NCBI GenBank assembly: GCA_001599975.1 | Contig: BCIO01000002.1 | Coordinates: 1,736,001 to 1,800,000, forward strand | DNA length: 64,000 bases | Origin: Cystobasidiopsis lactophilus | Taxonomy: Eukaryota; Basidiomycota; Agaricostilbomycetes; Agaricostilbales; Chionosphaeraceae | Direction: 5' to 3' | Made by a program: the position numbers and the translations under genes | In this document: in pieces, positions 22,916 through 35,423 of the stretch | How positions within the stretch are numbered: the stretch's first letter is position 1 | Layout: every line of letters starts with the position of its first letter | Notes under the pieces: model-generated | Databases searched by the model: none | What the model was told of the DNA's origin: nothing | Seen by the model: the letters and a program-made list of their open reading frames with translations, nothing else

Positions 22916-24353
22916 ATGTCGAGGCCCCACGACGTCGGCGCCCACGCCGGCCTTTCTGGAAGCCGACCCATCACCACGTCGCAAGACCTGATCGATGCGT
23001 TCAAAAGCCGCGGGCATTGGGACGACTTGAGGAGAATTGCGATGAACGACTTCCAGGCAAGCGTGAGCGAGCACCTCTCATCCCATGCCGAAGGCCTCTC
23101 CTCATCTTGCAGTACAATCTGAGCAGGATCTGAAGGACCGCTTTGTGCTGCGCCTGGAGAATATCATCGCCAGCTTGCTCTCCCGCCGGGGCCACGTCCG
23201 CTTGCAAGGTGCCCAGGCCCAGCTGTTTTACGACGATGCGATGCGCGAGCTGGACAGGAATCACATCTACAAGCATATTCGCCGCGACGTCGAGACCGCC
23301 TTTGTGCGCTCGCGCGAGTGGGAGCTTGACCGCATGCTGGAGGCCATTCTGGACGACGGCGACCCGCCCAGCTTCGTACCTTCGCTGGTGGGATCATCAA
23401 GAGTCGCTGCTGCGCTCGTATCGTCAGCTGCACCACACCCAGCCCCAGCAACCGCAGCCGCACCACCGTCAGACGCAGTCGCCGCTTCTGCGCGTGAACG
23501 GGAGGTCATTCCGGAGACGCCTCCTGTACCGGCGACCAATGGACCTTCAGCGCCGAACCCTACCACTCTTGCTGGTGCCGAAACCACCGGCGAGACCATC
23601 CTTGAAACGCCGCCTCGAGCGGCATCGTCGCCAGCTGTCGGGCCGTCAATCTTGCCCCAGCCTGCAAATATGTCTCCCCCTCCAGCCCAGGCCGCTATGC
23701 ATGCTGTCGATCCGTCTGCATCTTTCCACAAACCTGTGCCCGCAATCGTCCCTGCCCAACCTCTGTCACCAGCTACGAAGGCGGCGGGGCTGAATCTTCC
23801 TCTTCCAGACGCCCGACCAGCACAAGCTGCTCCATCACAGATGGAGTACGAAGTCGCTGCCTCGCCCACTCCGATGGATGTGGACGAACACCTGCTGTCT
23901 CCGGAGCTGCCTATTGCTCCAAAAGCCGAGCCCAGCCCACCACGGAAAGAGAAAGGGGTTGAAAGGAAGCAAGAGGGGACAATGGAAGGTGACATTGAAA
24001 AGGTCGAACCGATGGAAGCAGCTTTGCGGCGTCAGCTCGACCAGGACAGGGACTCCAGCCCGTTGACGGAAGCTGACAGCAGCGAGCCCGAGCAAGAGAC
24101 CAGCCCCTCCGCCGTTGCCCCATCAATTCGAAAGCGGCCCAGACGATCCGCTGCGGCATCTGCCCCAACCAAGCCCACCAGAAGCAGGACGGCCGCTAGA
24201 CCGGAGAGCGACGCTGCGCCGCCCACGCCCTCGTCTGCCACTTCCACGGTGACTGTAGATGGCAAGACTCGACCCGTATGCCCTGTGTGTGGTGAATCTT
24301 TCAGCCGTAAGGATGCCTTGGACCGTCACGCCAAACGCAAAGGACACCACTGA
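22916..24353 (+). CDS. SHG1: Shg1-like COMPASS subunit with extra C-terminal C2H2 zinc finger
   Basis: Shg1/BOD1-type proteins belong to the Set1 H3K4 methyltransferase complex (COMPASS). The N-terminus MSRPHDVGAHAG is followed by SQDLIDAFKSRGHWDDLRRIAMNDFQ and, after an intron, SEQDLKDRFVLRLENIIASLLSRRGH, both matching the Shg1 domain. The single long second exon continues through an alanine/proline-rich disordered stretch, an acidic/serine region and KRPRRSAAA-type basic patches, and ends with CPVCGESFSRKDALDRHAKRKGHH, a complete C2H2 finger, before TGA 24351-24353. Yeast Shg1 is short and has no finger, so this fusion is unusual. The intron near 23055-23100 has no fully satisfactory donor/acceptor pair by eye. 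Family call good, exact junction uncertain. Confidence 0.75.
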
Positions 24354-24616
24354 AATCGCCACCAATTCTCTCTCGGTCCACCTTCCCGTCTGACTTGTAT
24401 TCGTCGTGGTCGCTGCCCACATTGTACTTTATCCACTTGTGCCGATGTCGCCTGTCCGTCGCCCCCTTTTAGTTGGGTCAGCCTTTGCTGACGAGGAACA
24501 GCGACATGTAATTCGCGCACGCCATGCAAAGTCGGAAGGTCGATTCGAAGAGCTCGACGCCCTCCTGATTCTGGCCGTCCGCAACTGTCCATTGCCTATA
24601 AGTGGTCGTGTCAACG

Positions 24617-25579
24617 ATGGACAGGCCAGCGGAAGCGTCGACAAGTTACACCGACCGAAGGCTGCCGCCGCCAGGTCCTGTTGATAGCACCCAAATTGAG
24701 GCAGACAGCAGCGACGACGACAGTGCTGCGGAGCAGAGAGTGGAGCGCATCCCTATCTGGCGCTCCTTCTTCCCTCCGGCGCCCTTGTTGGAGAACAGGG
24801 GGTCCGTTGCTCGCGACTTCCTGGCTTTGGAGCGATCGTATTTGGGTTGGCTCTTGCGTTTTTGACGACCTTCAGCGCTTGAATCTAATTGTGGCGGCCC
24901 AGCGTACTTGAGAACGAGCCTTTCGTTCGCCAGTTTCGGTGTTGCCATCTCCCAGTTATTCCGCCTTGCTTTGTTCAGCGATCCCACTGTGGAGGATTTT
25001 GTTTGCGTTGGCCCGCAACAGCCCGTGAGCTCGCTTCCAAACTTGGGAACCGAGATCTCCCCATTTGACCCGGAGTGCGCTTCAGCATCGCCAGGAGCTG
25101 CAGGGGCCGGTGGCGCAGACGGTGTTCCTGCGAGATGGCCACGTTGCCGTCTCCGACGAGCAGCTCCAGATTTTGGTCCAGCAGCACATCAAACACAAGT
25201 GAGGTTCTTTCTGCGCTTCTGTGGGGGGCGCTTCCTGAATTTGGGCGCCGCAACTTTCCGCAGACTCGCTGCCTTGGGCAAACCGATGGGCGTGACACTG
25301 ATTTTATGTTCAATGGTTGTCTTGGTATTAGGTGCAGACTCCTGCGCTACTTTCAGCCAAAGTGCGTGTTGCTCATCATAGTGCGCAGGCGTTGGGCGCT
25401 TCTTCATCGTGCAGAGCCATCTTCGGATCGGTCTCTTCCCACCAGCCAAATGGTCTATCTGGGCCATCGCGTTCATGCTAGTACTACTGATAGGTGCTGC
25501 TTTGGTGGCGGTAGGTTCCTTTGATAGGAGCCCAAGGGAGCCGCGAGTCCTAAGCGAGCATTTCTGTTCCAGATCTTGA
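24617..25579 (+). CDS. DUF202 (Vtc1-like) three-span membrane protein, first tandem copy
   Basis: DUF202 proteins resemble the small membrane subunit of the vacuolar transporter chaperone; the role of stand-alone members is not known. Starts MDRPAEASTSYTDRRL with an acidic N-terminus (DSSDDDSAAEQ), then VARDFLALERSYLAYLRTSLSFASFGVAISQLFRL across an intron (donor GTTGGC near 24844), which is the DUF202 signature and first membrane span. LGKPMGVTLILCSMVVLVLGA is the second span and WSIWAIAFMLVLLIGAALVAVGSF the third. The middle exons (about 24990-25260) and the exact stop are less certain, with TGA at 25577-25579 in the last frame. The next gene is a paralogue in the same orientation. Confidence 0.75.
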
Positions 25580-25818
25580 GCGTTAACTAGCGCTCGGCTG
25601 ACCGCCCATGTTTTCATCTCTGAATTTACGGGCCAATCAGCTACCGTGTGGACCAGCGGTACGGGTTCTGATGCTGGGCTGGGCCATGCCGCATCAAGCT
25701 GTGATTGTCTTTCTTGTTGCATCCACATCGACCATTTCCCTTCTTCATACTTTACACCGCTTCCTTCACACCTCTCACTCGTTTTACCCCATAAAGCTTG
25801 TACACTACACGTTCCCTG

Positions 25819-26696
25819 ATGGACCCAGCTCAGGAGAAGCAATCGCAAGACGCTCAACTTCACCGCTCCAAGTGGAACCCCGTCGTCACTCTTCCTAATG
25901 TAGGCAGCACGGCTCGAGATCTCTTGGCGTTGGAACGAACCTTTGTGAGCCAGCTACCAGCGCAATCTGCCGATTCTTGCGAATGAGTTGACGTGCCTTG
26001 CGTGAGCAGTTGGCCTGGCTCAGGACTTCACTCTCCCTCGCGTCGATTGGTGTTGCTGTCACCCAGCTGTTTCGGCTGTCGTCAGGGGCTACTGCCCCGA
26101 AGGCGGGATCCGACAGCCCTGCACCCACTGCCTTGCCCCCGTCGTATTCGGCGCTCGCATCGGTTCCCGTCTCGGAGGCTATGTCGAGCTTGGCGAGCAT
26201 CCTAGCTTCGCAGGCGTCGGTCATACAGGCTCTGCAGACGCCGGCCTCCACTCCTTATAACAATTACAAACGGCTCGGCAAACCGATTGGAGGGACCTTG
26301 ATGTTCGTCGGCATTCATGCTGTAGGTATTCAGGATGCACCTGAAGCCTCGCATAAAGGTGCTGCGCCATTGTCGTCCTGGCATTTGGTACGCCACCACC
26401 TCGAAATACCTTGAGACCGCGGCTTGAAATCCCTCTACGACGTTTGTGCAGGCGTGGTTCGCTTCTTTGTGGTTCAGGACACCTTGAGTAGTGGCCAGTT
26501 CGCGCCAGCTCGGGTGTCTGTGGTGGCGTCTTCCTTTCTAGTGGCTTCGTGAGCGTATCTAACTCACGGGAGGCTGGCCACTTACAAGTTACAACACAGC
26601 GTCATTGTGGCAACCCTCTCTGCTGTTTGTCGTATTTTTAACACGCAGAGTGCGCGAATTCACGCAGGGTGCACCCAGACTTTGGCGCTCCGTTGA
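25819..26696 (+). CDS. DUF202 (Vtc1-like) three-span membrane protein, second tandem copy
   Basis: Paralogue of the preceding gene. MDPAQEKQSQDAQLHRSKWN leads to LPNVGSTARDLLALERTF, then after an intron LAWLRTSLSLASIGVAVTQLFRL (first span), a serine/alanine-rich loop with two VSEAMSSLASI-like helices, YKRLGKPIGGTLMFVG (second span) and a last span in GVVRFFVVQDTL followed by VSVVASSFLVAS-VIVATLSAV. TGA is at 26694-26696, six bases from the stop of convergent GPI12. Exons at about 25819-25944, 26009 onward, 26449-26548 and 26607-26696. Function unknown; membrane location in vacuole or ER is inference from the family. Confidence 0.75.
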
Positions 26697-26702
26697 CTAC
26701 CG

Positions 26703-27706
26703 CTATAGCTCGCTGCGCCCTTCAGGCGACAGGGACTCGCTCCGGGCAAGTGGCACTAGCTCGTTGAACCACAAGAATCGCGAGAAGATGCAGAATAGGG
26801 TTCGAAACCAGCGCGATTGGCTGGAATGGGCGTGAAAGGCTTGAACAGCTTGGTGATACGAGTAGGGCGAAGAGAAGAAGGTATGACTGCCTCTTCGAAA
26901 GAAACGTCGGCTTGCCAGACTGAAAGGAACGCTCAAGATCGACGAGTATTTGGCGACCACGGACGTGGAGCGCAGCTGAAGGACGAGAGGGAAAGTCGGA
27001 TCACTCGCGGCCGCTTGTTGCACCGCGCTGGCAAGGCTCCGGTGGTTTGCGTGGCCAGAAACGCCATACGCGTCAAAAGTGATGATCTATAGAACAGGTG
27101 AGCCAGCAACCAGAAAAGTCGAAAGGGGCAATCAGCCTAACAGTGTCGATCTTCCAGTCTGTCAATTTGAGTCGCACTGCCGCAAGAATATGGGCCTCGG
27201 ACCATGCCACGCCCATAGAGTCCGGAAGGTGTCTTGGGTTCGACGAATAAGAAGCAGCGATCAGCGTGAGACGGAGGGTCGCGCAGAGGCCACGGCTCAC
27301 GGTGAATCGATTGCTGCACAATGCTGCGGCGTGATGTTGAACAGCCGACACGAGTGCTGCAATTCTGAAGCTCGGACCGAGCCGAGCCCTTCAGCGTTGC
27401 CTGTGAGGGTCGTCAGCTCCAAACACTTGGCGGTCGCCCGTTCTACGTACCCGTCGAGAGGCTCAGAATATGCCCTGTCCTGTTGCTTGCAACTAGTTTG
27501 ATCAAGCTAGGCGCAAAGAAGAGTGCTTCGTCGTCGGCTGGTCACTGTAATCAGCTGCAAAGCTCCTTCTGCTTGGCTTAGGAGAAGGAGGGCTTACGAT
27601 GCGCCACCAGCCAGAGAACACTGCTAGATATGTCTTCCAAGGATGATACAGCAGAGCATATGCCTCCGAGGCCAAGAGAGAGCAAGAAGGTGAGAGTCAA
27701 CCACAT
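26703..27706 (-). CDS. GPI12: N-acetylglucosaminyl-phosphatidylinositol de-N-acetylase (PIG-L)
   Basis: Catalyses the second step of GPI-anchor synthesis, removing acetate from GlcNAc-PI at the ER. MWLTLTFLLSLGLGGICSA is a signal anchor. SSVLWLVAH joins PDDEALFFAPSLIKL through an intron, restoring the metal-binding AHPDDE motif. LSTGNAEGLGSVRASEL follows, then LPDSMGVAWSEAHILAAVRLKLTDWKIDT joined to IITFDAYGVSGHANHRSLASAVQ, the second metal-site block with HxNH. The C-terminal part FFSSPYSYHQAVQAFHAHSSQSRWFRTLFCIFSRFLWFNE agrees with the family tail. Stop TAG at 26703-26705. Five or so exons. The plus-strand frame starting at 27630 is antisense to exon 1. Confidence 0.92.
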
Positions 27707-28191
27707 CGTCGGTGGCCTCGACTCCGACTTAATTAAGTGCGCCCAACGGAGTGTCGCCCTCAGACATTTGGTCTCCTTGTGGTTGGCGGGGCTCAAGAAA
27801 TCTAGCCGGGAACCTCTCCCGGTAAACAGGCGGGCGCTTTTCTACGAATCACAAGAAAAACCGGCGATGCAACGACCAACTCCAGCTCTCAAGCACACGC
27901 GCCGCCGCCCACGGCGCCGGCGAAACTCTTGTAGTGCCTTCCTTTTAAGCCGTCATCCGTTCCACACAAGCCCAAAGTCGTCAAGTGTCGGCCCTTTGGG
28001 ACGACATGCGGGGGTGCCACTTCTGCCGCCGCTGCGTTAGCAAGAAGCTGAGCGCAGGCTGCGCATGCTTTCAGCCTCTGGTAATCGCGCAGGTGGTAAA
28101 AGGGCTCACTTGCCGTCCAGCCGAGACATGCGCGCCCGCTGCGCGAGGGGGCCCAGGGGCAAAGCGAACCAAGCTTTCGCAGGAGCTCCTT
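27707..28191. other. Intergenic region upstream of GPI12 and downstream of the bL28m gene
   Basis: Both flanking genes point left, so this 485-base stretch should contain the GPI12 promoter and the 3' region of the bL28m gene. Plus-strand open frames with plausible splice sites occur, for example around 27980-28090, but none gave a recognisable protein or a consistent multi-exon reading. I see nothing I can support as a gene. Confidence 0.4.
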
Positions 28192-28756
28192 TCACTTGAT
28201 AAAAAGGGCGCTCTTGTCGCTGCGTGATGGAGGACGCTCTTGCAATGGCTCGTTGCAGGCGATTCCCGCTCGCCGTCGCTCGAGGTGGGCCTGTCGAACC
28301 GACTCGCGCAACCAAAGACCCTTGTCGCCTAGCTCTGCTGGCTTGGCTCTGAACAAGTAGTTGTCCAGGCCATTGTAGGCCTTGACGCGCTTGAGTTCGG
28401 CAGAGGTGGCTTGGACTTTGAACAGGCGGTTCAACGCCACGGAGAACAAGTTTTTGAGCTGGAGATTGGGCGACCTGATCCCCATTCGGGCTGAATCAGA
28501 GGCCACCTCACGAAGCTCGTTAATGCAGCTAGATGTGCCCACCAAGTACGCAGGGTCTTGCTCTTAGACTCGGCGATCTTTTTGCCTGGGTGACAGAAAT
28601 GCCATTTTTAAGGGCTGGAAGGCAGTGGGCTCGGAGAGAGGGAGAGCACTCACCATGGCGCAACGTCTTGCCGCCAAGCAGCTGGATGCCGTCAAAAGAG
28701 GGGAGCTGCTTGTTGATAACGTGCTTGGGCAGCATATTCGGGTTCAGGCCGTTCAT
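28192..28756 (-). CDS. Mitochondrial large-subunit ribosomal protein bL28m
   Basis: bL28m is part of the 54S mitochondrial ribosomal subunit. Exon 1 ends LPSFDGIQLLGGKTLRHG with a GTGAGT donor, matching the family block in which a basic protein binds rRNA near its N-terminus. Exon 2 carries SARMGIRSPNLQLKNLFSVALNRLFKVQATSAELKRVKAYNGLDNYLFRAKPAELGDKGLWLRE, including the typical TT-x-LK-x-I-x-K-x-GGLDNYLL-like motif. The C-terminus as read ends KSALFIK with stop at 28192, but the last 30 residues do not look family-like and may hide another intron. The start MNGLNPNMLPKH at 28756 is a guess; ATG 28735 is the alternative. Confidence 0.72.
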
Positions 28757-28903
28757 CAGCAACAGCCAATTTCGACATTCCTGCTCGATGGTGGGCCACT
28801 TGCTCCTGCTGCCACCGTTCTGGTGATCGGTACTGACGGCCCAACAGAGACCCTCGCTGCGCTTGCGTGGAGGCGGCAGCCAATACCCTTGTTCGTTCTT
28901 GCG

Positions 28904-29392
28904 ATGCGCTTTTGCCAGAGCGTATTGCTCAAGTGTGTGCTCGCGCAGACCCGAAGGAGGTCTGGAGCCCTTGTGCGCCAAATTGCTTCTGTATGCTCGC
29001 CTAGAGACGGCTGAATGAGCAGCGGGATGCAGCCGGGGGCTGGTGGACAAGGCCGTCCAACTGGGCCAGCAACACGGCTTTGCTGTCGCTTGGCCTCGCC
29101 GGCGTCACTTATGCGATCTGGCAGCTGTCTGCGGCCAAAGAGGAGCGACATGTAGCTCCTACTCGGTGGATCCCAAGGCAAGTACCTCCTGCCTCCGCTG
29201 GCTCCCACCATCTAAACCTCGCCCGCCGCGCCGCAGCATGCTGGTTCGTCGTCCACCCCTCTCAGCCTTTGTCTCTCTTTGGACACATGAACTCATGCCA
29301 TTTGATTCTGGCAGTGGGCTGAGCAATTCACAAGCGGCAGAATGGGCATCAGGAAGGAAACCGAGGGCGGAGAGGGAGGCGGCCACCACTGA
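28904..29392 (+). CDS. Small putative mitochondrial single-span membrane protein, unrecognised
   Basis: The core exon (about 29005-29178) reads RRLNEQRDAAGGWWTRPSNWASNTALLSLGLAGVTYAIWQLSAAKEERHVAPTRWIP and contains one clear membrane span (ALLSLGLAGVTYAIWQL) flanked by charged residues. A final exon from 29325 reads WAEQFTSGRMGIRKETEGGEGGGHH and ends at TGA 29390-29392. A possible first exon MRFCQSVLLKC (ATG 28904) looks like a short mitochondrial presequence. The size and layout resemble small respiratory-chain assembly factors, but I do not recognise the family. It is divergent from the bL28m gene. The last intron has two possible donors, GT after CCCAAGGCAA or GC after CCCAAG, giving different tails. 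Confidence 0.5.
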
Positions 29393-29774
29393 CTGACGAG
29401 TCTCTTTGCGCCTTGGCGAAATGTACACGGTGGAACAGCTCTTAGAACTAGCCTAGAGTGATTGAGGAATCCCACCACTACCATCGGTGTTTCGCGGGAC
29501 CACGTCGAACGTCGTGCCCGACGTTTGAAATTGTAGCCCGTCGTCGACGAGAGCAGCCACTCACTCCACTGCCGCGCAGCTCCTGTTCGCATCGCCATCC
29601 CAGAAGCCATCTGAGCTGGCCCTCGCCTCGCGATTGAGGTTGCCCGACTTCTTTTGCCAGCCAAAAACACCAGTCTGGGAGCGTCCAGCCTGTGAACCCC
29701 GTTGCTTCGTCTGAGCCCGTCCAGTTGGACCTGACGCCAGCTCCATAAACCACTGCTGCACGAGCCACTGCACG
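29393..29774. other. Intergenic region before SEC23
   Basis: About 380 bases without a supported gene; probably the SEC23 promoter and 5' untranslated region. Minus-strand open frames here carry no recognisable motif. Confidence 0.45.
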
Positions 29775-32739
<2,965 letters not shown>

Positions 32740-33184
32740 GGTTGAAAAGCGCCCACTGGCAATTTGTGAGCTCCCTTTGGCTTCTCTCGGCCCCGTCGAG
32801 CGCGTTTACCAACTTGCCCTTCGATTGTGCTGCAGATGCGCGATCAAAATGTGAGCTCGAACCTGGTTTGTTCAGCTGGCCCAGAGCGCTAAGAATAGCA
32901 CCGGTTGCAAGCTTTAGAAACAGGAGCGGTAGTTAGTCCCAAGAGGTCCCAAGAGAAAGAGAGATACGAGCGCTGTCTGCAACGAAGCCTGAACTTTGTA
33001 GACCAGTTTGCGCGTCATGGGCTGCTACGGCGGGCTGAGGGACGCCAGCTAAGCCCACAAACGCGACGTCAACAATGACCACCCACGCTTTGGGCGAGTT
33101 TGGCCCCATCAAAGGAGACGACGACGACACCCTAATGCCTAGATAAGACCAACCCGTCCTTCGCGTGTTATTCTGTCCTGCTCG
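32740..33184. other. Intergenic region between SEC23 and the TPT transporter gene
   Basis: 445 bases with no supported gene. A short open stretch at 32740-32930 has splice-like signals but no ATG in frame and no family motif. Confidence 0.45.
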
Positions 33185-35125
33185 ATGACAGAAGAGAAAG
33201 ACGGCCAGCGCAGACCACCGCAGCCTGCAAACGGGCTAGGGTTGGGCTTGGGAATTGAAGGATTTGAATCGAGCAACGCCATCACTCCGGCCGTCGCTGG
33301 CATCGAGAGCAACGCCGACAGCAAGAAGGAGCGGCCCAAGTCACTGTATTTGCCTCTGGATACGACGCCCAGGGATCAGACGTGGGCGTTCCCTGGCACT
33401 GGAGGCCCAGTTGGCCCACCCTTGTCGCCCAAGCCGCCCGCCAGCCCTAGCGAGGTGCGCTCGCGTCTTTATTGGCCTGTCAATGTAGTTGATTTGAGGA
33501 GCGGCAACGCTGGCGCAGATCAATCCGATGTACAGAGAGAACTTTGTGCCTTCGCCGAACTCGCATGTGTCGCCCGTCTTCCCCAGCCCCGCCAGCACGT
33601 CCATCGCTGGCTTCCCAGCTGGGCCAGGGCATGCCCAGCAAACTGCCTTCTCCAAACACGCCCACTCGGATTCCATTGCGGGCCTGCGACAGAAGGCAGG
33701 GCCAGCACAGCAACGCCCGTTCTATACGCCTCACGAACCGCCCAAGTTCCGTGTCGATGTGCCGCCGCGCATATCCAAGGCCCTCGACACCTCCACCGCA
33801 TGGCTCATCTACTACTTCCTCCTCAACCTTTCGCTAACGCTGTATAACAAAATGGTGTTGGTCGCCTTCCCCTTTCCCTGGGCACTGACTGTACGTCCTG
33901 CCTTACCGGTCAAGATGCCATAAACACTAATATTGGATGCCGTAGGCTGTCCATTGCCTATGTGGCGCTGTGGGTTGATCAGCCTCTTGGGTCGCCAGGG
34001 GCTCATGCTAAGCGGGCACCTCGGGCTCTCAGGCCGGCAGTTACTTGATGCGCCAACAAGGCGTCTTTACGTCTGCTAATCTCACCACCAGAGAGAATGC
34101 GGTCTTGATCGCCTTCTCTGTGCTCTTCACCATCAACATCGCTGTGTGAGTTCCGTTGAGCCGCTTCGGGGGTCTCTGGGCAGAATGCTTACCGGACCTC
34201 GACCTCAGTTCCAACCTCTCCTTGAACTTGGTTAGCGTACCGCTACATCAAGTCATCCGTGCCATGACCCCGCTATTCACCATCGCTATCACAACCGTCG
34301 TCCTGAAGAAAGTCACTCCTCGCAAGACGATCCTCTCCCTGGTGCCAGTGGTGGCCGGCGTTGCGTTCGCCACTTACGGCGACTACTCCTGTACCACGAT
34401 AGGCTTCCTGCTCACCGTGCTCGGCACCTTCCTCGCCGCCCTCAAGACCATCATGACCAACATGATTCAAGTGGGCCGGCTAAAGCTGCACCCCCTCGAC
34501 CTCCTGCTGCGGATGTCTCCCTTGGCCTTCATCCAATGCGTTATTTACTCTTTTTGCACTGGAGAGCTTGAACGCGTGCGCGAGTATGGCGCCACTCAGA
34601 TGACCCGGTCAAAATTGGTCGGTCTGACCATCAACGTAGGCGTCCTGTTCCAATGAAACCGCGCTCTATGCACATCTGATATTCTGTTCGAGCAGGGTAT
34701 CATCGCTTTTTTCCTCAATATCGTCAGCTTCTCGGCCAACAAGAAGACGTCGGCTTTGACCATGACTGTCGCTGCCAACACTAAGCAGGTGAGGAGTTTC
34801 GTGCGTTTGCGACCAGTCGGTCCTGACAGCGAGGTGGTCTGCTGCTGGCAGGTGCTGACCATTCTTTTCGCCGTTTACCTGTTCGACGTGAGCTGCCCTC
34901 CTTATAACGGACTTGGCGCAATCTCACTTTAATTCGCGTCAGCTCTCCGTCACACTCACCAATCTTGTGGGCATCGTCCTCACCTTGTGTGGCAGCGCGT
35001 GGTACGCCCACCTCGAGCGTGCGTCGTTTGCCCTTCTCCGTACCTGCGTGATTTGACCCGCGCTTGCAGTCAAAGCAAGGCAGAAACCGCCGTCCACGCC
35101 GCTACTGCTGGTGAACGAGAAGTAG
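33185..35125 (+). CDS. TPT-type nucleotide-sugar/phosphate transporter (drug/metabolite transporter superfamily)
   Basis: A multi-span Golgi or ER antiporter of the triose-phosphate transporter (DUF250) group, substrate not predictable. A long polar, proline/serine-rich N-terminal region (MTEEKDGQRRPPQ to PPRISKALDTS) precedes the membrane part: TAWLIYYFLLNLSLTLYNKMVL, FPFPWALT-ALHCLCGAVGC, ENAVLIAFSVLFTINIAVSNLSLNLVSVPLHQVIRAMTPLFTIAIT (family signature), SLVPVVAGVAFATYGDYSCTTIGFLLTVLGTFLAALKTIMTN, LDLLLRMSPLAFIQCVIYSF, GIIAFFLNIVSFSANKKTSALTMTVAANTKQVLTILFAVYLF and VTLTNLVGIVLTLCGSAWYAHLE. It ends LLLVNEK with TAG 35123-35125. Six or seven exons. The length of the cytoplasmic N-terminus is greater than in most members. 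Confidence 0.88.
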
Positions 35126-35423
35126 AGAGGTCCTGCATTAGACACATTCACGCGCATTAGACCACGTTCCCATGCACACATCCGATGAGTTGCCGACACC
35201 ATGAATGAATTTAATCGCCGCAAACGTCCATTGTGTTGGGGCTTCAAGTCCGCCCGGTACCTCGGTTTTCAAGGCGCTCTCTGTTTGGCGCTCGATTTTG
35301 CCAGAGGCGCGGCGTCTGCTCGTCTGCGCGATTCCCGCTGTCGGACCTCAAATTTGAGGAGAAGCTTGAAGCTGGCAGGGAAGCAGCGTCTCGCACAGGC
35401 CTGGGATCAGCAATCGGTCGCCC

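Noticed and set aside
26740-26830. tRNA-like GGTTCGAAACC with an A-box-like TGGCACTAGCTCG upstream
   Set aside because: The T-arm and acceptor stems do not pair, and the stretch lies in the GPI12 3' coding region.
27630-28227. Plus-strand gene starting MSSKDDTAEHMPPRP
   Set aside because: First exon is antisense to the GPI12 signal-anchor exon; later pieces give no recognisable protein and no consistent frame.
28625-29014. Plus-strand open frame of 129 codons
   Set aside because: Mostly antisense to the bL28m first exon and its upstream region; no family motif.
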